NCBI GenBank assembly: GCA_027482245.1
Contig: JAIXWG010000053.1
Coordinates: forward strand, 61,109-125,108
Length of the DNA: 64,000 bases
Direction: 5' to 3'
From: Acetobacteraceae bacterium
Lineage (GTDB): Bacteria > Pseudomonadota > Alphaproteobacteria > Acetobacterales > Acetobacteraceae
The position numbers and the translations under genes were made by a program. Positions 1-8,542 of the stretch are shown one piece after another (the stretch's first letter is position 1; every line of letters starts with the position of its first letter). Under the pieces are notes generated by a model. It had not been told where the DNA came from and searched no databases. It saw nothing but the letters and a program-made list of their open reading frames with translations.

Positions 1-25
1 CGCGTATCTGAAGACCCAGAGCTGA
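1..25 (+). CDS. Possible C-terminal end of a gene entering from upstream (cytochrome c-like tail)
   Basis: Reading frame 2 ends with the residues AYLKTQS and a TGA at 23-25. A terminal 'AYLKT' is common at the end of class I cytochrome c domains, but seven residues cannot prove identity. A strong terminator follows at 46-75, consistent with a plus-strand gene ending here and facing the minus-strand operon. Confidence 0.25.
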
Positions 26-45
26 CCAGGCTGGGCTAAGGCATC

Positions 46-75
46 GGGCGGCCGGGCTGACCGGCCGCCCCCCTT
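46..75. terminator. Bidirectional intrinsic terminator
   Basis: A perfect 10-bp inverted repeat, GGGCGGCCGG at 46-55 and CCGGCCGCCC at 61-70, flanks the 5-nt loop GCTGA and is followed by CCCTTT. It lies between the presumed end of an incoming plus-strand gene and the end of the long minus-strand operon. Confidence 0.75.
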
Positions 76-932
76 TACCGGATCGCCGCCGGCAGGCCTT
101 CCCAGGCATCCTCCACCGAAAGCGGCCGCGGCATCATTCCCTGCTCCGTGCAGTAGCGGATCGCCAGCGCCAGGGCGGGCCGCAGCGATTCGCGCGTGTG
201 CATGCGCGCACCGGACGCGGCGAGCATCCGCATCAATTCCACGACCAGTTCGGGGCGGGCCTCCGCGATATCCCGCGCGACCACGACCAGGTGGTTGACG
301 GGGATGAAGCCGTGAGCTTGGCGAAACTGCTCGCCAGCGGCTTCCGGGTCCGGGAAGACGGTGCGGAGGCCGGAGGGCAGGTCATTGCCGAAGATGCCGG
401 CAGCGGCCTCGCCGGATCGTGTCATCGCCAGCAGGTCCTGGCCCGGCCCGCCGCGCGTCACCCAGGGTGGATCCATGAATTCGGGGACATGCGCGTCCTC
501 GAAGGTCGTCCAGCGCTGGGCGTCGGCGCGGATGCCGTGGAACTCCGCCAGGCTGCCGCGCAGCCACATGCCCGTGGTCTGGCTGTAGGCGCGCACCGCG
601 ATGTGGGCGCCGGCCAGGTCGGCGGGGCCGCGCACCGGGCCATCCACCGCCGTCAGCAGCGCCGATTCCTGCGCGCGTTCCGCGAGCACCACGGGCAGCA
701 GCACCATCGGCTTCCCATAGGCCTTGGCCATCAGGAAGGTGGCGATCGCCATCTCGCTGACCTGGAAGGCCGCCTGGCGCACCATGGCCGGGAAGGCCTT
801 GCTGGGTGGCGTGTGGCGGATGTTGTCGAGCGCGAGAAGGTCCGACCCCACGCGGCCGCCCAGCAGCGCGGCGGTTTCGGGATAGGCGCCGATGGCGGCG
901 CGAAGCGTCGTGACGGGCAAGGCGATCCTCAT
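75..932 (-). CDS. 4,5-dihydroxyphthalate decarboxylase-like / periplasmic-binding-fold protein
   Basis: The 285-residue product resembles the 4,5-dihydroxyphthalate decarboxylase-like group, which has the type 2 periplasmic-binding fold but often no export signal. No signal peptide is visible, so a cytoplasmic role is likely. Seen features are an early segment ending in VSEMAIATFLMAKAYG, a central RGPADLAGAHIAVRAYSQTTG that resembles the ligand-binding hinge of NMT1/PhtD-type proteins, and a helical C-terminus. It is the last gene of the minus-strand operon, 49 bp after the aldolase, and its stop abuts the terminator at 46-75. The substrate is unknown. A decarboxylase role would fit the aromatic/organic-acid flavour of the operon, but the family also contains non-catalytic binding proteins. 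Confidence 0.6.
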   Translation of the reverse strand: MRIALPVTTLRAAIGAYPETAALLGGRVGSDLLALDNIRHTPPSKAFPAMVRQAAFQVSEMAIATFLMAKAYGKPMVLLPVVLAERAQESALLTAVDGPVRGPADLAGAHIAVRAYSQTTGMWLRGSLAEFHGIRADAQRWTTFEDAHVPEFMDPPWVTRGGPGQDLLAMTRSGEAAAGIFGNDLPSGLRTVFPDPEAAGEQFRQAHGFIPVNHLVVVARDIAEARPELVVELMRMLAASGARMHTRESLRPALALAIRYCTEQGMMPRPLSVEDAWEGLPAAIR

Positions 933-981
933 CGCCGCCCGGCGGGCCGGGCGGCGTTCGTGCGGTGACGGCAGTCGCGGT

Positions 982-1779
982 TCAGTCGCGGTAGGACGGG
1001 TCCAGCCGGTCCAGCTTCCGCAGCAGCCCCGGCCATTCCATCACGCCATAGGGGCGGCGCGTGCCGGGCTGGTAGTTGTTCCAGGTGGCATCCACCACGG
1101 CCTGCGGCACTTCCACCAGCTTCTGCCCCGTCGCCTGCGCCGCCAGCTGCGCGCGGCAGGAGAGTTCGAGCCGGTGCATGGCGTTGAAGGCCTCCCCCAC
1201 CGTGCGGCCGATGGTCAGCAGCCCGTGGTTGCGCAGGATCAGCGCGTTGTTGTCGCCGAGGTCGCGGACCAGCCTCTCCTGCATCTCCAGGTCCAGCACC
1301 ACGCCTTCGTAGTCGTGGTAGCCGATCCTGGCGAAGCGCATGGAGGTCTGGTTCATCGGCAGCAGCCCGCATTCCAGCGAGGAGACCGCCATGCCCGGCC
1401 AGGTATGAGTGTGGATGACGCAGGCGATGTCGTGCTTCGCCTCATGGATCGCGCCATGGATGACGAAGCCCGCGCGATTCACGCCGTAGGAGAGGCCGCC
1501 CGGGAAGTCGGGCTTCGCGAGGACGTTGCCGTGCACGTCGATCTTCACGAGCGACGACGCCGTGATCTCCTCGTAGAGCATGCCATAGGCATTGATGAGG
1601 AAGGCGCCTTCCTCGCCCGGCACACGGACGGAAATGTGGTTCGCCGCCATGTCGGACATGCCGTAGAGGTCGATCAGCCGGTAGCAGGCGGCGAGGTCGA
1701 TGCGGGCCTGCCATTCCTCCGGGGAGACGCGGTCCCGCATGGAGGGGATCTGGAAGCGTTCGGCGGCGCTGTCGGGCAT
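982..1779 (-). CDS. Class II aldolase/adducin-family protein
   Basis: This 265-residue protein has the class II aldolase fold, which uses a divalent metal for aldol cleavage or decarboxylation in the cytoplasm. Metal-ligand histidines are visible in IHTHTWPGM (His123 and His125) and RNHGLLTIG (His185). The substrate-loop region SDMAANHISVRVPGEE near residues 42-57 is also typical. Length is normal for the fulculose-phosphate aldolase/adducin-type family. It lies 47 bp downstream of a Bug binding-protein gene in the same operon, suggesting it acts on the catabolic product of an imported acid. The exact substrate cannot be told; adducin-like members without known activity exist. Confidence 0.85.
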   Translation of the reverse strand: MPDSAAERFQIPSMRDRVSPEEWQARIDLAACYRLIDLYGMSDMAANHISVRVPGEEGAFLINAYGMLYEEITASSLVKIDVHGNVLAKPDFPGGLSYGVNRAGFVIHGAIHEAKHDIACVIHTHTWPGMAVSSLECGLLPMNQTSMRFARIGYHDYEGVVLDLEMQERLVRDLGDNNALILRNHGLLTIGRTVGEAFNAMHRLELSCRAQLAAQATGQKLVEVPQAVVDATWNNYQPGTRRPYGVMEWPGLLRKLDRLDPSYRD

Positions 1780-1826
1780 GGGGCGGTTCCCTCGTGATCT
1801 GTTCGGGTGTTGCGCCGGAGGCGCAC

Positions 1827-2795
1827 TTACTCAGGGGTTGCGCCGGAGGCGCGGACGATCGCGGACCAGCGGCGGATCTCATGGGCGATGAAGGCGCCGA
1901 AAGCCTCCGGGCCATTGCCCACGGGGTCGGCGCCCTGCTCGATCATGGTGCGTTCGATGGCGGGGACGCGCAATGCCGCATGGCAATCCTCCGCCACCTT
2001 GCGGACGATCTCGGGCGGCGTGCGCGCCGGCGCCACCATGCCGAACCAGGAGGAGGCGTCGAATTCGGGGTAGCCGAGTTCGACCATCGTCGGCACCTCC
2101 GGGTTCGACCGCGACCGCTGGGTGGACGACACCGCCAGAGGCCGCAGCCGCCCGCCGCGGATCTGCTCCATGACCGAGGGGATGGTCGCGAACATGAAGT
2201 CGAGCCGGCCGGAAAGCAGGTCGTTCAGCGCGACGGCGCCCCGATAGGGCACGTGCTCCGTCCGGATGCCCGCCATCTGGTCCAGCATGACGCCGGAGAG
2301 GTGGGAGGAGGTGCCGACGCCGGTGGAGCCGTAGGAGAGCTGCCCCGGCCGCCGCTTCGCCTCCGCCACCAGCCCCGCGACGTCCCGCGCGGGGTGGTTC
2401 GGCGCGACGACCAGGATGTTCGGCACGCCCGCCAGCAGCGTGACCGGCGCCAGGTCCCGCAGCGTGTCATAGGGCATGTTGCGCACGAGGGACTGGTTCA
2501 CCGCCAGCGGCCCGACGGAGCCCACCATCAGCGTATAGCCATCGGGGGCGGAGCGGACGACGTGTTCGGTGCCGATATTGCCGCCGGCACCCGGGCGGTT
2601 GTCGATGACGACGGACTGGCCCCACGCCTCCGCCAGGTGGGCGCCGAGCAGGCGGGCGATGATGTCGGTGGTGCCGCCGGCGGTGAAGGCGACGACGATG
2701 CGGACGGGCCGGTTCGGCCAGGGGGCCTGGGCCAGGGCAAGGCCCGGGGCCGCCAGCAGGGGCAGGGCGAGGCAGGCGCGCCGCGCGATCGTCAT
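1827..2795 (-). CDS. Bug-family (TTT) periplasmic substrate-binding protein 1
   Basis: The 322-residue precursor starts with a signal peptide, MTIARRACLALPLLAAPGLALAQ. It carries the Bug-family hallmarks in order: RPVRIVVAFTAGGTTD, then IDNRPGAGGNIG, PDGYTLMVG and HVPYRG. Bug proteins bind small carboxylates or related ligands in the periplasm for tripartite tricarboxylate transporters. No tctA or tctB gene is in the window, so the partner is elsewhere or absent. It is preceded by 118 bp of non-coding DNA, a larger gap than elsewhere in this operon. A 16-bp sequence at its 3' end (1838-1853) is repeated just past the stop at 1808-1823, each copy carrying the small hairpin GCGCC-GGA-GGCGC. Confidence 0.93.
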   Translation of the reverse strand: MTIARRACLALPLLAAPGLALAQAPWPNRPVRIVVAFTAGGTTDIIARLLGAHLAEAWGQSVVIDNRPGAGGNIGTEHVVRSAPDGYTLMVGSVGPLAVNQSLVRNMPYDTLRDLAPVTLLAGVPNILVVAPNHPARDVAGLVAEAKRRPGQLSYGSTGVGTSSHLSGVMLDQMAGIRTEHVPYRGAVALNDLLSGRLDFMFATIPSVMEQIRGGRLRPLAVSSTQRSRSNPEVPTMVELGYPEFDASSWFGMVAPARTPPEIVRKVAEDCHAALRVPAIERTMIEQGADPVGNGPEAFGAFIAHEIRRWSAIVRASGATPE

Positions 2796-2913
2796 GGTCG
2801 TTCCATTCTCCCGTCGGGCGGTCGTGCTGCCGCCTCCTTCAAGCCGCGCATCCTGGCCCCGGGCAGCCCATGCGACAAATGGAAAGAATGCGCGGGCCGT
2901 GCCGTTTCGTGCA

Positions 2914-3876
2914 CTAATCCAGCCGCAGGCCGATGGCGCGGATCACCGGCGTCCAGGTCGCGCGTTCCTGCGCCAGGTACTCCGCCAAATGTCCGGGCCC
3001 GCTGGCGGCGGGCTCCGCGCCCTGGCGGGCAAGGGCCCCGCGGACCGTCTCCTCCTGCAGCGCCTCACCGAGTGCCGCCGCGATGCGGTCCAGGATCGGG
3101 CGCGGCGTGCCGGCGGGGGCGAGCAGGGCCTGGAAGTTGCGGACGACGAGGGCCGGGAAGCCTTCCTCCGCCGTCGTCGGGACCGTGGGGGCGAGGCTGG
3201 AGCGGCGGGGCGCGGTGGTGGCGAGCGCGCGCAGGCGGCCATTCTCCACCAGGGTCAGCACGGCGGAGATGTCGCCGAACAGCGCCTCGATCTTGCCGCC
3301 CATGAGGTCGGGCAGCGCGGCGCCGGTGCCGCGATAGGGCACGTGTTCCAGCCGCACGCCGGCAAGCTGGCCAAGCAGCTCCGCCGCCAGGTGCGGCGTG
3401 GTGCCGATGCCGGCGGAGCCCATGTTGATCTCGCCCGGCCGCGCCTTCGCCAGCGCCACGAATTCGGCCAGGTTCCGTGCGGGCAGGCCGGGCGTGACGA
3501 CCAGCATCTGCGGGCTGTCCGCGATCAGCGCGACGGGGGCCAGCGCGTTGAGCAGATCGGGCGCGCCGGCCCCACCGGCAGCCGGCGCGATGACCAGCGG
3601 GCCGGAGGAGCCGACGAGCAGCGTGTAGCCATCCGGCCGCGCTGCCGCGACGTAGCGCGCGCCGACGACGCCGCCGGCGCCCGCGCGGTTCTCCACCACC
3701 ACCGGCTGGCCGAGGTGGCGGCGCAGCCCCTCCGCCGCCGGGCGGGCGACATTGTCCACCGGGCCACCGGGCGCGAAGGGCACCACCAGCGTCACCGCGC
3801 GCTGCGGCCAGGATTCCTGCGCCCTTGCCACGGCGGGCAGCAGGAGAGGCGTGGCGAGGAGCGCGCGGCGCTTCAT
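2914..3876 (-). CDS. Bug-family (TTT) periplasmic substrate-binding protein 2
   Basis: The start at 3876 gives the clean signal peptide MKRRALLATPLLLPAVARAQ. A longer in-frame start at 3915 would overlap the crotonase and is rejected. The mature part shows VTLVVPFAPGGPVDN, VVENRAGAGGVVG, RPDGYTLLVGSSG and HVPYRGTG. The 320-residue length is normal for the family. The gene begins one base after the crotonase stop, so the two are probably translated together. It diverges clearly from the three tandem Bug paralogues upstream, arguing for a different ligand. The ligand is unknown. Confidence 0.92.
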   Translation of the reverse strand: MKRRALLATPLLLPAVARAQESWPQRAVTLVVPFAPGGPVDNVARPAAEGLRRHLGQPVVVENRAGAGGVVGARYVAAARPDGYTLLVGSSGPLVIAPAAGGAGAPDLLNALAPVALIADSPQMLVVTPGLPARNLAEFVALAKARPGEINMGSAGIGTTPHLAAELLGQLAGVRLEHVPYRGTGAALPDLMGGKIEALFGDISAVLTLVENGRLRALATTAPRRSSLAPTVPTTAEEGFPALVVRNFQALLAPAGTPRPILDRIAAALGEALQEETVRGALARQGAEPAASGPGHLAEYLAQERATWTPVIRAIGLRLD

Positions 3877-3877
3877 G

Positions 3878-4657
3878 TCAGCGTCCCTTGAAGACAGGCT
3901 TCCGCTTTTCCGCAAAGGCCTTCCAGGCTTCCTGGGTGTCTTCCGTGGAGGCCAGGGCCACGGTCTGCGACTGCTCGAAGCGATAGCCCTCGTGCAGCGG
4001 CATGTATTCGGTGACCTGGAAGCTCTTCTTCGCGGCCTGGACGGCGAGCGGCACCTTGCCCGCGATCTCCCGCCCGATCTTCTGTGCCTCCGCGAGCAGC
4101 GCGTCGCGCGGCAGGCACATCGAGGCCGCGCCCATGCGCAGCAGGTCGGGGCCGGTGAAGCGGCGCGCGGTGTAGATCATCAGCCGCGCATCGGACTGGC
4201 CGAGGTGGCGCAGCACATGGCGCACACCGCCCGCGAGCCCGACATCGACCTCCGTCATGGCGAGGTAGCTGTCCTCTGCCACCAGGATGATGTCGGCGCA
4301 GAGTGCCAGCACGCAGCCCGCGCCGATGCCGAGGCCATTGACGGCGGCAATGACCGGCTTGCCGCATTCCATGACGCTGTCGAAGACGGCGCGCGTCAGG
4401 CGGTTGTGGCGGGGATAGGCGCCGGGCTCGCCCGCGATGTTCGGGCGTTCCTTCAGATCCGCCCCGGCGCAGAAGGCCTTGCCGTTCGCGGTCAGCACCA
4501 CGGCGCGGACATCGGCGCGGTCATGCAGCTCGTCGAAGACGCGCACGATCTCCTGCCGCATGGCGAGGTTCATCGCATTCACCGGCGGGCGGTTCAGCGT
4601 GACGGTGGCGACGTAGTCCGCCACCTCCAGCGTCAGGGTTTCATAGCCAGTGCTCAT
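3878..4657 (-). CDS. Enoyl-CoA hydratase/isomerase (crotonase) family protein
   Basis: The 259-residue protein is a cytoplasmic crotonase-fold enzyme acting on acyl-CoA thioesters. Seen motifs are the N-terminal VTLNRPPVNAMN, the first oxyanion-hole element AFCAGADLKE, and the second, GLGIGAGCVLALCADI. A glutamate at the usual catalytic position is present in MTEVDVGLAGG. The start at 4657 is chosen because it overlaps the upstream Bug stop as ATGA; an upstream in-frame start at 4696 would lie inside that gene. It is the only acyl-CoA enzyme in the operon besides the CaiB-type CoA-transferase, so the two may act on the same CoA ester: activation, then hydration or isomerisation. Which of hydratase, isomerase or lyase it is cannot be settled. 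Confidence 0.9.
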   Translation of the reverse strand: MSTGYETLTLEVADYVATVTLNRPPVNAMNLAMRQEIVRVFDELHDRADVRAVVLTANGKAFCAGADLKERPNIAGEPGAYPRHNRLTRAVFDSVMECGKPVIAAVNGLGIGAGCVLALCADIILVAEDSYLAMTEVDVGLAGGVRHVLRHLGQSDARLMIYTARRFTGPDLLRMGAASMCLPRDALLAEAQKIGREIAGKVPLAVQAAKKSFQVTEYMPLHEGYRFEQSQTVALASTEDTQEAWKAFAEKRKPVFKGR

Positions 4658-5616
4658 TCCGCGCGAATCCCCGCTGCCTCGATCACCTGTTTCCACCGCG
4701 CGCTTTCCGCGCGGATGGTCGCCGCCAGTTCCTCCGGCGAGGAGGGCGTGGCTTCCTCGCCCAGCGCTTCCATGCGGGCGCGGTAGGCAGGGTCATTGAG
4801 GATGCCGACCACGGCCTGGTTCAGCCGCGCGACGATGGGCGCCGGCGTGCCGCCGGTGGTGGCGATGTAGTTGAAGGGCGCGGCATCGAAGCCCGGCAGC
4901 GTCTCCGCCAGCGCCGGCAGATCGGAGGCCAGCGCGGAACGCTGCGGCGTGGTGACGCCGAGCGCGCGCAGATTGCCGTTGCGCGACAGGGGCAGCAGGA
5001 TGGAGAGCGTATCGAGCGCCATGCTCACCGTGCCGGCCATGAGGTCCGTCAGCGCCTGGCTAGTGCCGCGATAGGGCACGTGCGTGATGTCGATCTGCGC
5101 CAGGAACTTCAGCATCTCCCCCGCCAGATGCGAGGAGGAACCGATGCCGGAGGAAGCGAAGGTCAGCGTGCCCGGCCGCGCCTTGGCCAGTGCGATCAGC
5201 TCCTGCAGGTTCCGGGCGGGCAGGCCGGGATGGACGGCCAGCAGGTTCGGCGCGCGCTTGTAGCCGGCGACGGGGGCGAAATCGCGCTCCGGATCATAGG
5301 GCACGCTCCGCATCAGGTGCGGGTTGATGATCTGTGGGCCGGGCGTGCCGTAGAGCAGCGTGTGGCCATCCGGCTGGGCCCGCGCCACCGCCTGCGCGCC
5401 GATGGTGGCGCCGCCGCCCGGGCGGTTCTCCACCACCACGGGCTGGCCGAGCACGGGCGTCAGCGCCTCCGCCAATTGGCGTGCGCTGGCATCGGCGGAG
5501 CCACCGGCGGCGAAGGGGCAGATCATGCGCAGCGGACGGTTCGGGAAGGCCTGCGCGTAAGCCAGGGATGGCGTGGCGAGGGCCGCGGCGATCGCGGCGC
5601 GACGGGTGATGCTCAT
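4654..5616 (-). CDS. Bug-family (TTT) periplasmic substrate-binding protein 3 (tandem set)
   Basis: This 320-residue precursor has the signal MSITRRAAIAAALATPSLAYAQ, then RPLRMICPFAAGGSAD, VVENRPGGGATIG, QPDGHTLLYGTPG and HVPYRGTSQ. It is the most divergent of three adjacent tandem copies: its C-terminal half shares the FNY and RxRMEALG-type segments of the next two Bug proteins. It overlaps both neighbours by 4 bp (ATGA), so expression is translationally coupled. Gene duplication followed by ligand divergence is the simplest reading. No permease is nearby. Confidence 0.93.
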   Translation of the reverse strand: MSITRRAAIAAALATPSLAYAQAFPNRPLRMICPFAAGGSADASARQLAEALTPVLGQPVVVENRPGGGATIGAQAVARAQPDGHTLLYGTPGPQIINPHLMRSVPYDPERDFAPVAGYKRAPNLLAVHPGLPARNLQELIALAKARPGTLTFASSGIGSSSHLAGEMLKFLAQIDITHVPYRGTSQALTDLMAGTVSMALDTLSILLPLSRNGNLRALGVTTPQRSALASDLPALAETLPGFDAAPFNYIATTGGTPAPIVARLNQAVVGILNDPAYRARMEALGEEATPSSPEELAATIRAESARWKQVIEAAGIRAE

Positions 5617-6572
5617 TCGGCGGTGATTCCTCCCCTCCGGATCACCGGGCCCCAGCGATCCGACTCCTCCCGCACCATGGCGGCCAGCGCCTCCGGCGTC
5701 CCGCCCAGCTTCTCGATGCCCAGGCCATCGAAGCGGGCGCGGATGCTGGGCTGGTCGAGGATGGCGTTCAGCGTCGTGTTCAGCACCGCGACCACCTCCG
5801 GCGGTGTGCGCGCGGGCAGCAGCAGGTAGTTGAAGCTGGCGTCGTGGTAGCCCGGCAGCGTCTGCGCCACGCGCGGCAGGTCGGGCGCCGCTGCGGCGGG
5901 TTCGGCGGTGGAGACGGCGAGGGCGCGGAGGCGGCCGTCCCGCACCAGCGGCAGCAGCGTCGCGATGTTGTCCATCATGAAATCGACACGGCCGCCCATC
6001 ACCTCCTGCACCGCGGGCGCGGTGCCGCGGAAGGGGACGTGCAGCATCTCGACATTGGCCATCTGGCCCAGCATGGCGGCGGCCAGGTGGCCGGAGGAGG
6101 CGACACCGGCCGAGGCGAAGGTCAGTGCATTCGCCTCCCGCCGCGCCAGCGCGATCAGGCCGGGGACGTCGCGCGCGGCGAAGTCCGGGCGCACGACCAG
6201 CAGCTTCGGCGCCTTCATCACCGCGATCAGCGGCGCGAAATCCGCCACGGGATCATAGGGCAGCGTCCGCATGAGGTGCGGGTTGAGGATCTGCACATTG
6301 GGCGTCGCGTAGAGGATCGTGTGGCCATCGGCGGGCGCGCGCGCGACCGCGACCGCGCCGATGGTCGTGCCGCCGCCCGGCCGGTTCTCCACCGTGACGG
6401 GCTGGCCCAGCGCGGTGCCCAGCGCCTCCGCCAGCAGGCGGCCGACGGTGTCGGAGGCACCGCCGGGCGCGAAGGGGATCACCATTCGCATGGGGCGCGA
6501 CGGCGCCCAGGAAGGCTGCGCCAGCGCAGGCAGCGCCAGGGTCGAGAGCAGCAGCGTGCGGCGCGCGATCAT
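5613..6572 (-). CDS. Bug-family (TTT) periplasmic substrate-binding protein 4 (tandem set)
   Basis: The start at 6572 overlaps the preceding Bug stop by 4 bp and gives the signal MIARRTLLLSTLALPALAQ, making a 319-residue precursor. Longer in-frame starts run back inside the neighbouring gene and are rejected. Family signatures are RPMRMVIPFAPGGASD, VTVENRPGGGTTIG, ADGHTILYATPNVQILNPHLMR and HVPFRGTAP. The C-terminal region contains DASFNYLLLPARTPPE and is very similar to the next gene upstream, supporting a recent tandem duplication. It probably binds a similar or related anionic ligand. Confidence 0.93.
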   Translation of the reverse strand: MIARRTLLLSTLALPALAQPSWAPSRPMRMVIPFAPGGASDTVGRLLAEALGTALGQPVTVENRPGGGTTIGAVAVARAPADGHTILYATPNVQILNPHLMRTLPYDPVADFAPLIAVMKAPKLLVVRPDFAARDVPGLIALARREANALTFASAGVASSGHLAAAMLGQMANVEMLHVPFRGTAPAVQEVMGGRVDFMMDNIATLLPLVRDGRLRALAVSTAEPAAAAPDLPRVAQTLPGYHDASFNYLLLPARTPPEVVAVLNTTLNAILDQPSIRARFDGLGIEKLGGTPEALAAMVREESDRWGPVIRRGGITAE

Positions 6573-7531
6573 TCGAGGGTGATCCCCTGGGCGGTGATGA
6601 CGCCGCGCCAGCGCGCGATCTCCTCCTGGATCATCGCGGCCAGCTCCTCCCGCGTGCCGCCGATGGCCTCCGCGCCGAGCGTGCCGAAGCGGGCGCGGAT
6701 GGCGGGGTCCTTCAGCACGCGATCGAGCGTGGCATTCAGGCCGGCGGTGATCTCGGGCGGCGTGCGGCCGGGGGCGAGGAGGTAGTTGAAGCTGGCGTCG
6801 TGGAAGCCGGGCAGCGTGTCGGCGATCGGCGGCAGGTCGGGCGCGGCCTCCGCCCGGTCCCGCGTGCTGACGGCCAGCGCGCGGAGCCTGCCCTCCCGCA
6901 CCAGCGGCAGCAGCGCCGCGGCGGTATCGAGGGTGAGGTCGATGCGGCCCGCCAGCAAATCCTGCACGCCGGGGGCGGTGCCGCGATAGGGGACGTGCAG
7001 CATCTCGATCCCCGCCATCTGGGCGAAGAGGGCGCCGGCGAGGTGGCCCGCGGAGCCGATGCCGGCGCTGCAATAGGTGAGCTGCCCCGGCCGCGCCTTG
7101 GCGAGCGCGATCAGTTCCGCGGTGCTGCGCACCGGCGAATCCCCGCGCACCACCAACAGCTTCGGTGCCCGCATCAGGGCGATGACGGGCGTGAAGTCCG
7201 CGAAAGCGTCATAGGGGACGCTCCGCATCATCAGCGGGTTCAGGATCTGCACGCCGGGCGGCGCGTAGAGCATGGTGTGGCCATCGGGCGGCGACTGCGC
7301 GACGGCGATGGCGCCGACGGACTGGTTGCCGCCGGGCCGGTTCTCCACCACCACGGCCTGGCCATAGGCGGTGCCGAGCGGCACCGCCACCAGCCGGGCC
7401 AGCGTATCCGCCGTGCCGCCCGGTGCCTGCGGCACGATGATGCGCAGGCTGCGCGTGGGTGCCCAGGCGGTCTGCGCCCGCGCCACCGCGGGCATCAGCA
7501 GCGGCGCGGCGAGGAGGTGGCGACGACGCAT
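6569..7531 (-). CDS. Bug-family (TTT) periplasmic substrate-binding protein 5 (tandem set)
   Basis: The 320-residue precursor has the signal MRRRHLLAAPLLMPAVARAQ. It then shows RSLRIIVPQAPGGTAD, where a Gln replaces the usual Phe before the APGG loop, followed by VVVENRPGGNQSVG, PPDGHTMLYAPPGVQ and HVPYRGTAPGVQ. It is the closest paralogue of the next gene downstream, sharing HDASFNYLL-P-RTPPE. It follows the preceding Bug gene by 5 bp and overlaps the next one by 4 bp. The changed residues in the two ligand-facing loops suggest its specificity has drifted. Confidence 0.93.
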   Translation of the reverse strand: MRRRHLLAAPLLMPAVARAQTAWAPTRSLRIIVPQAPGGTADTLARLVAVPLGTAYGQAVVVENRPGGNQSVGAIAVAQSPPDGHTMLYAPPGVQILNPLMMRSVPYDAFADFTPVIALMRAPKLLVVRGDSPVRSTAELIALAKARPGQLTYCSAGIGSAGHLAGALFAQMAGIEMLHVPYRGTAPGVQDLLAGRIDLTLDTAAALLPLVREGRLRALAVSTRDRAEAAPDLPPIADTLPGFHDASFNYLLAPGRTPPEITAGLNATLDRVLKDPAIRARFGTLGAEAIGGTREELAAMIQEEIARWRGVITAQGITLE

Positions 7532-7536
7532 CGGCG

Positions 7537-8511
7537 CTACTCCAGCCGCGCGCCGGTGGTGCGGACCACATCGCCCCAGGTGGCGTTGGTTTCGCGGATG
7601 AAGGCGTTGAACTCGGTCGGCGTGCTGCCGACGATGCGGCCGCCCTGCTCGCCCAGCACGCGGCGGACTTCGGCATCGCCGAGGGCCGCGCGCGCAGCAT
7701 TCACGAGGATGTCCACGCGGTCCTGCGGAATGGCGGCGGGGCCGAAGAGGCCGTACCAGGTCTCGCTGATCATGTTCGGCACGCCGGCCTCGATGGCGGT
7801 CGGCACATCCGGCAGGATCGCCAGCCGCTCCTGCGCCGTGACGGCCAGGGCACGCAACGCGCCTGCGCGGACCTGGCCGATCAAGGCGGGGACGTCGGCG
7901 GCCAGGATCTGGATGCGGCCCGCGAGCAGGTCCGTCACCGCCGGCGCCGCGCCGCCATAGGGGATGTGGGTGATGTCGATGCCGGCGCGCAGCTTCAGCA
8001 ACTCGCCCGCCATGTGCAGCGACGATCCGATGCCGGCCGAGCCGAAGGTCAGCTCGCCCGGCTTCGCCTTCGCCATGGCGACAAGGTCGGCCAGGTTCCG
8101 CACCGCGAGGCCCGGCGCGACGGAGACGATCTGCGGCACCGCGAGCACCTGCGTGACCGGCGTGAGATCCTTCAGCGGATCATACGGCATGTTGCTGCGC
8201 ATATGCGGGATGATGACGATGGCGCCGGAGGACGCCATCACCAGCGTGTGGCCATCGGGGCGCGACTTGGACGCGACATCGACGCCGATGAGGCCGCCGG
8301 CGCCGGCGCGGGCCTCCACCACGATGGGCCTGCCCAGACGCTCCGACATGGCGCGGGAGACGACGCGGGCGATGATGTCCGCGGGGCCACCGGCGGCGAA
8401 GGGCACGATCATGCGGATGGGCTGGTCGGGGAAGGCGGCCTGGGCGTGGGCGAGGCCCGGCATGGCCAGCAGGCCCATGGCGCCAAGGGCGCCGCGACGT
8501 CCGATGTTCAT
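7537..8511 (-). CDS. Bug-family (TTT) periplasmic substrate-binding protein 6
   Basis: The start at 8511 follows directly on a normal signal peptide (MNIGRRGALGAMGLLAMPGLAHAQ); an in-frame extension to 8622 overlaps the amidohydrolase and is rejected. The 324-residue precursor shows QPIRMIVPFAAGGPAD, VVEARAGAGGLIG, RPDGHTLVMASSG and HIPYGGAAPAV. It differs from the tandem set just downstream, for example in the YG-G-A replacement of the usual YRGT, so it probably has a separate ligand. The gap to the amidohydrolase upstream is 31 bp, the largest in this part of the operon. Confidence 0.93.
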   Translation of the reverse strand: MNIGRRGALGAMGLLAMPGLAHAQAAFPDQPIRMIVPFAAGGPADIIARVVSRAMSERLGRPIVVEARAGAGGLIGVDVASKSRPDGHTLVMASSGAIVIIPHMRSNMPYDPLKDLTPVTQVLAVPQIVSVAPGLAVRNLADLVAMAKAKPGELTFGSAGIGSSLHMAGELLKLRAGIDITHIPYGGAAPAVTDLLAGRIQILAADVPALIGQVRAGALRALAVTAQERLAILPDVPTAIEAGVPNMISETWYGLFGPAAIPQDRVDILVNAARAALGDAEVRRVLGEQGGRIVGSTPTEFNAFIRETNATWGDVVRTTGARLE

Positions 8512-8542
8512 GGTTGTTTCCTCCGCTGTTGTTTCGTTGGTT

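Noticed and set aside
5613..7073. A 486-codon reading of Bug 4 with an Arg/Pro-rich N-terminal extension
   Set aside because: The extension lies within the neighbouring Bug gene and lacks a signal peptide; the internal ATG at 6572 gives a normal precursor coupled by ATGA.
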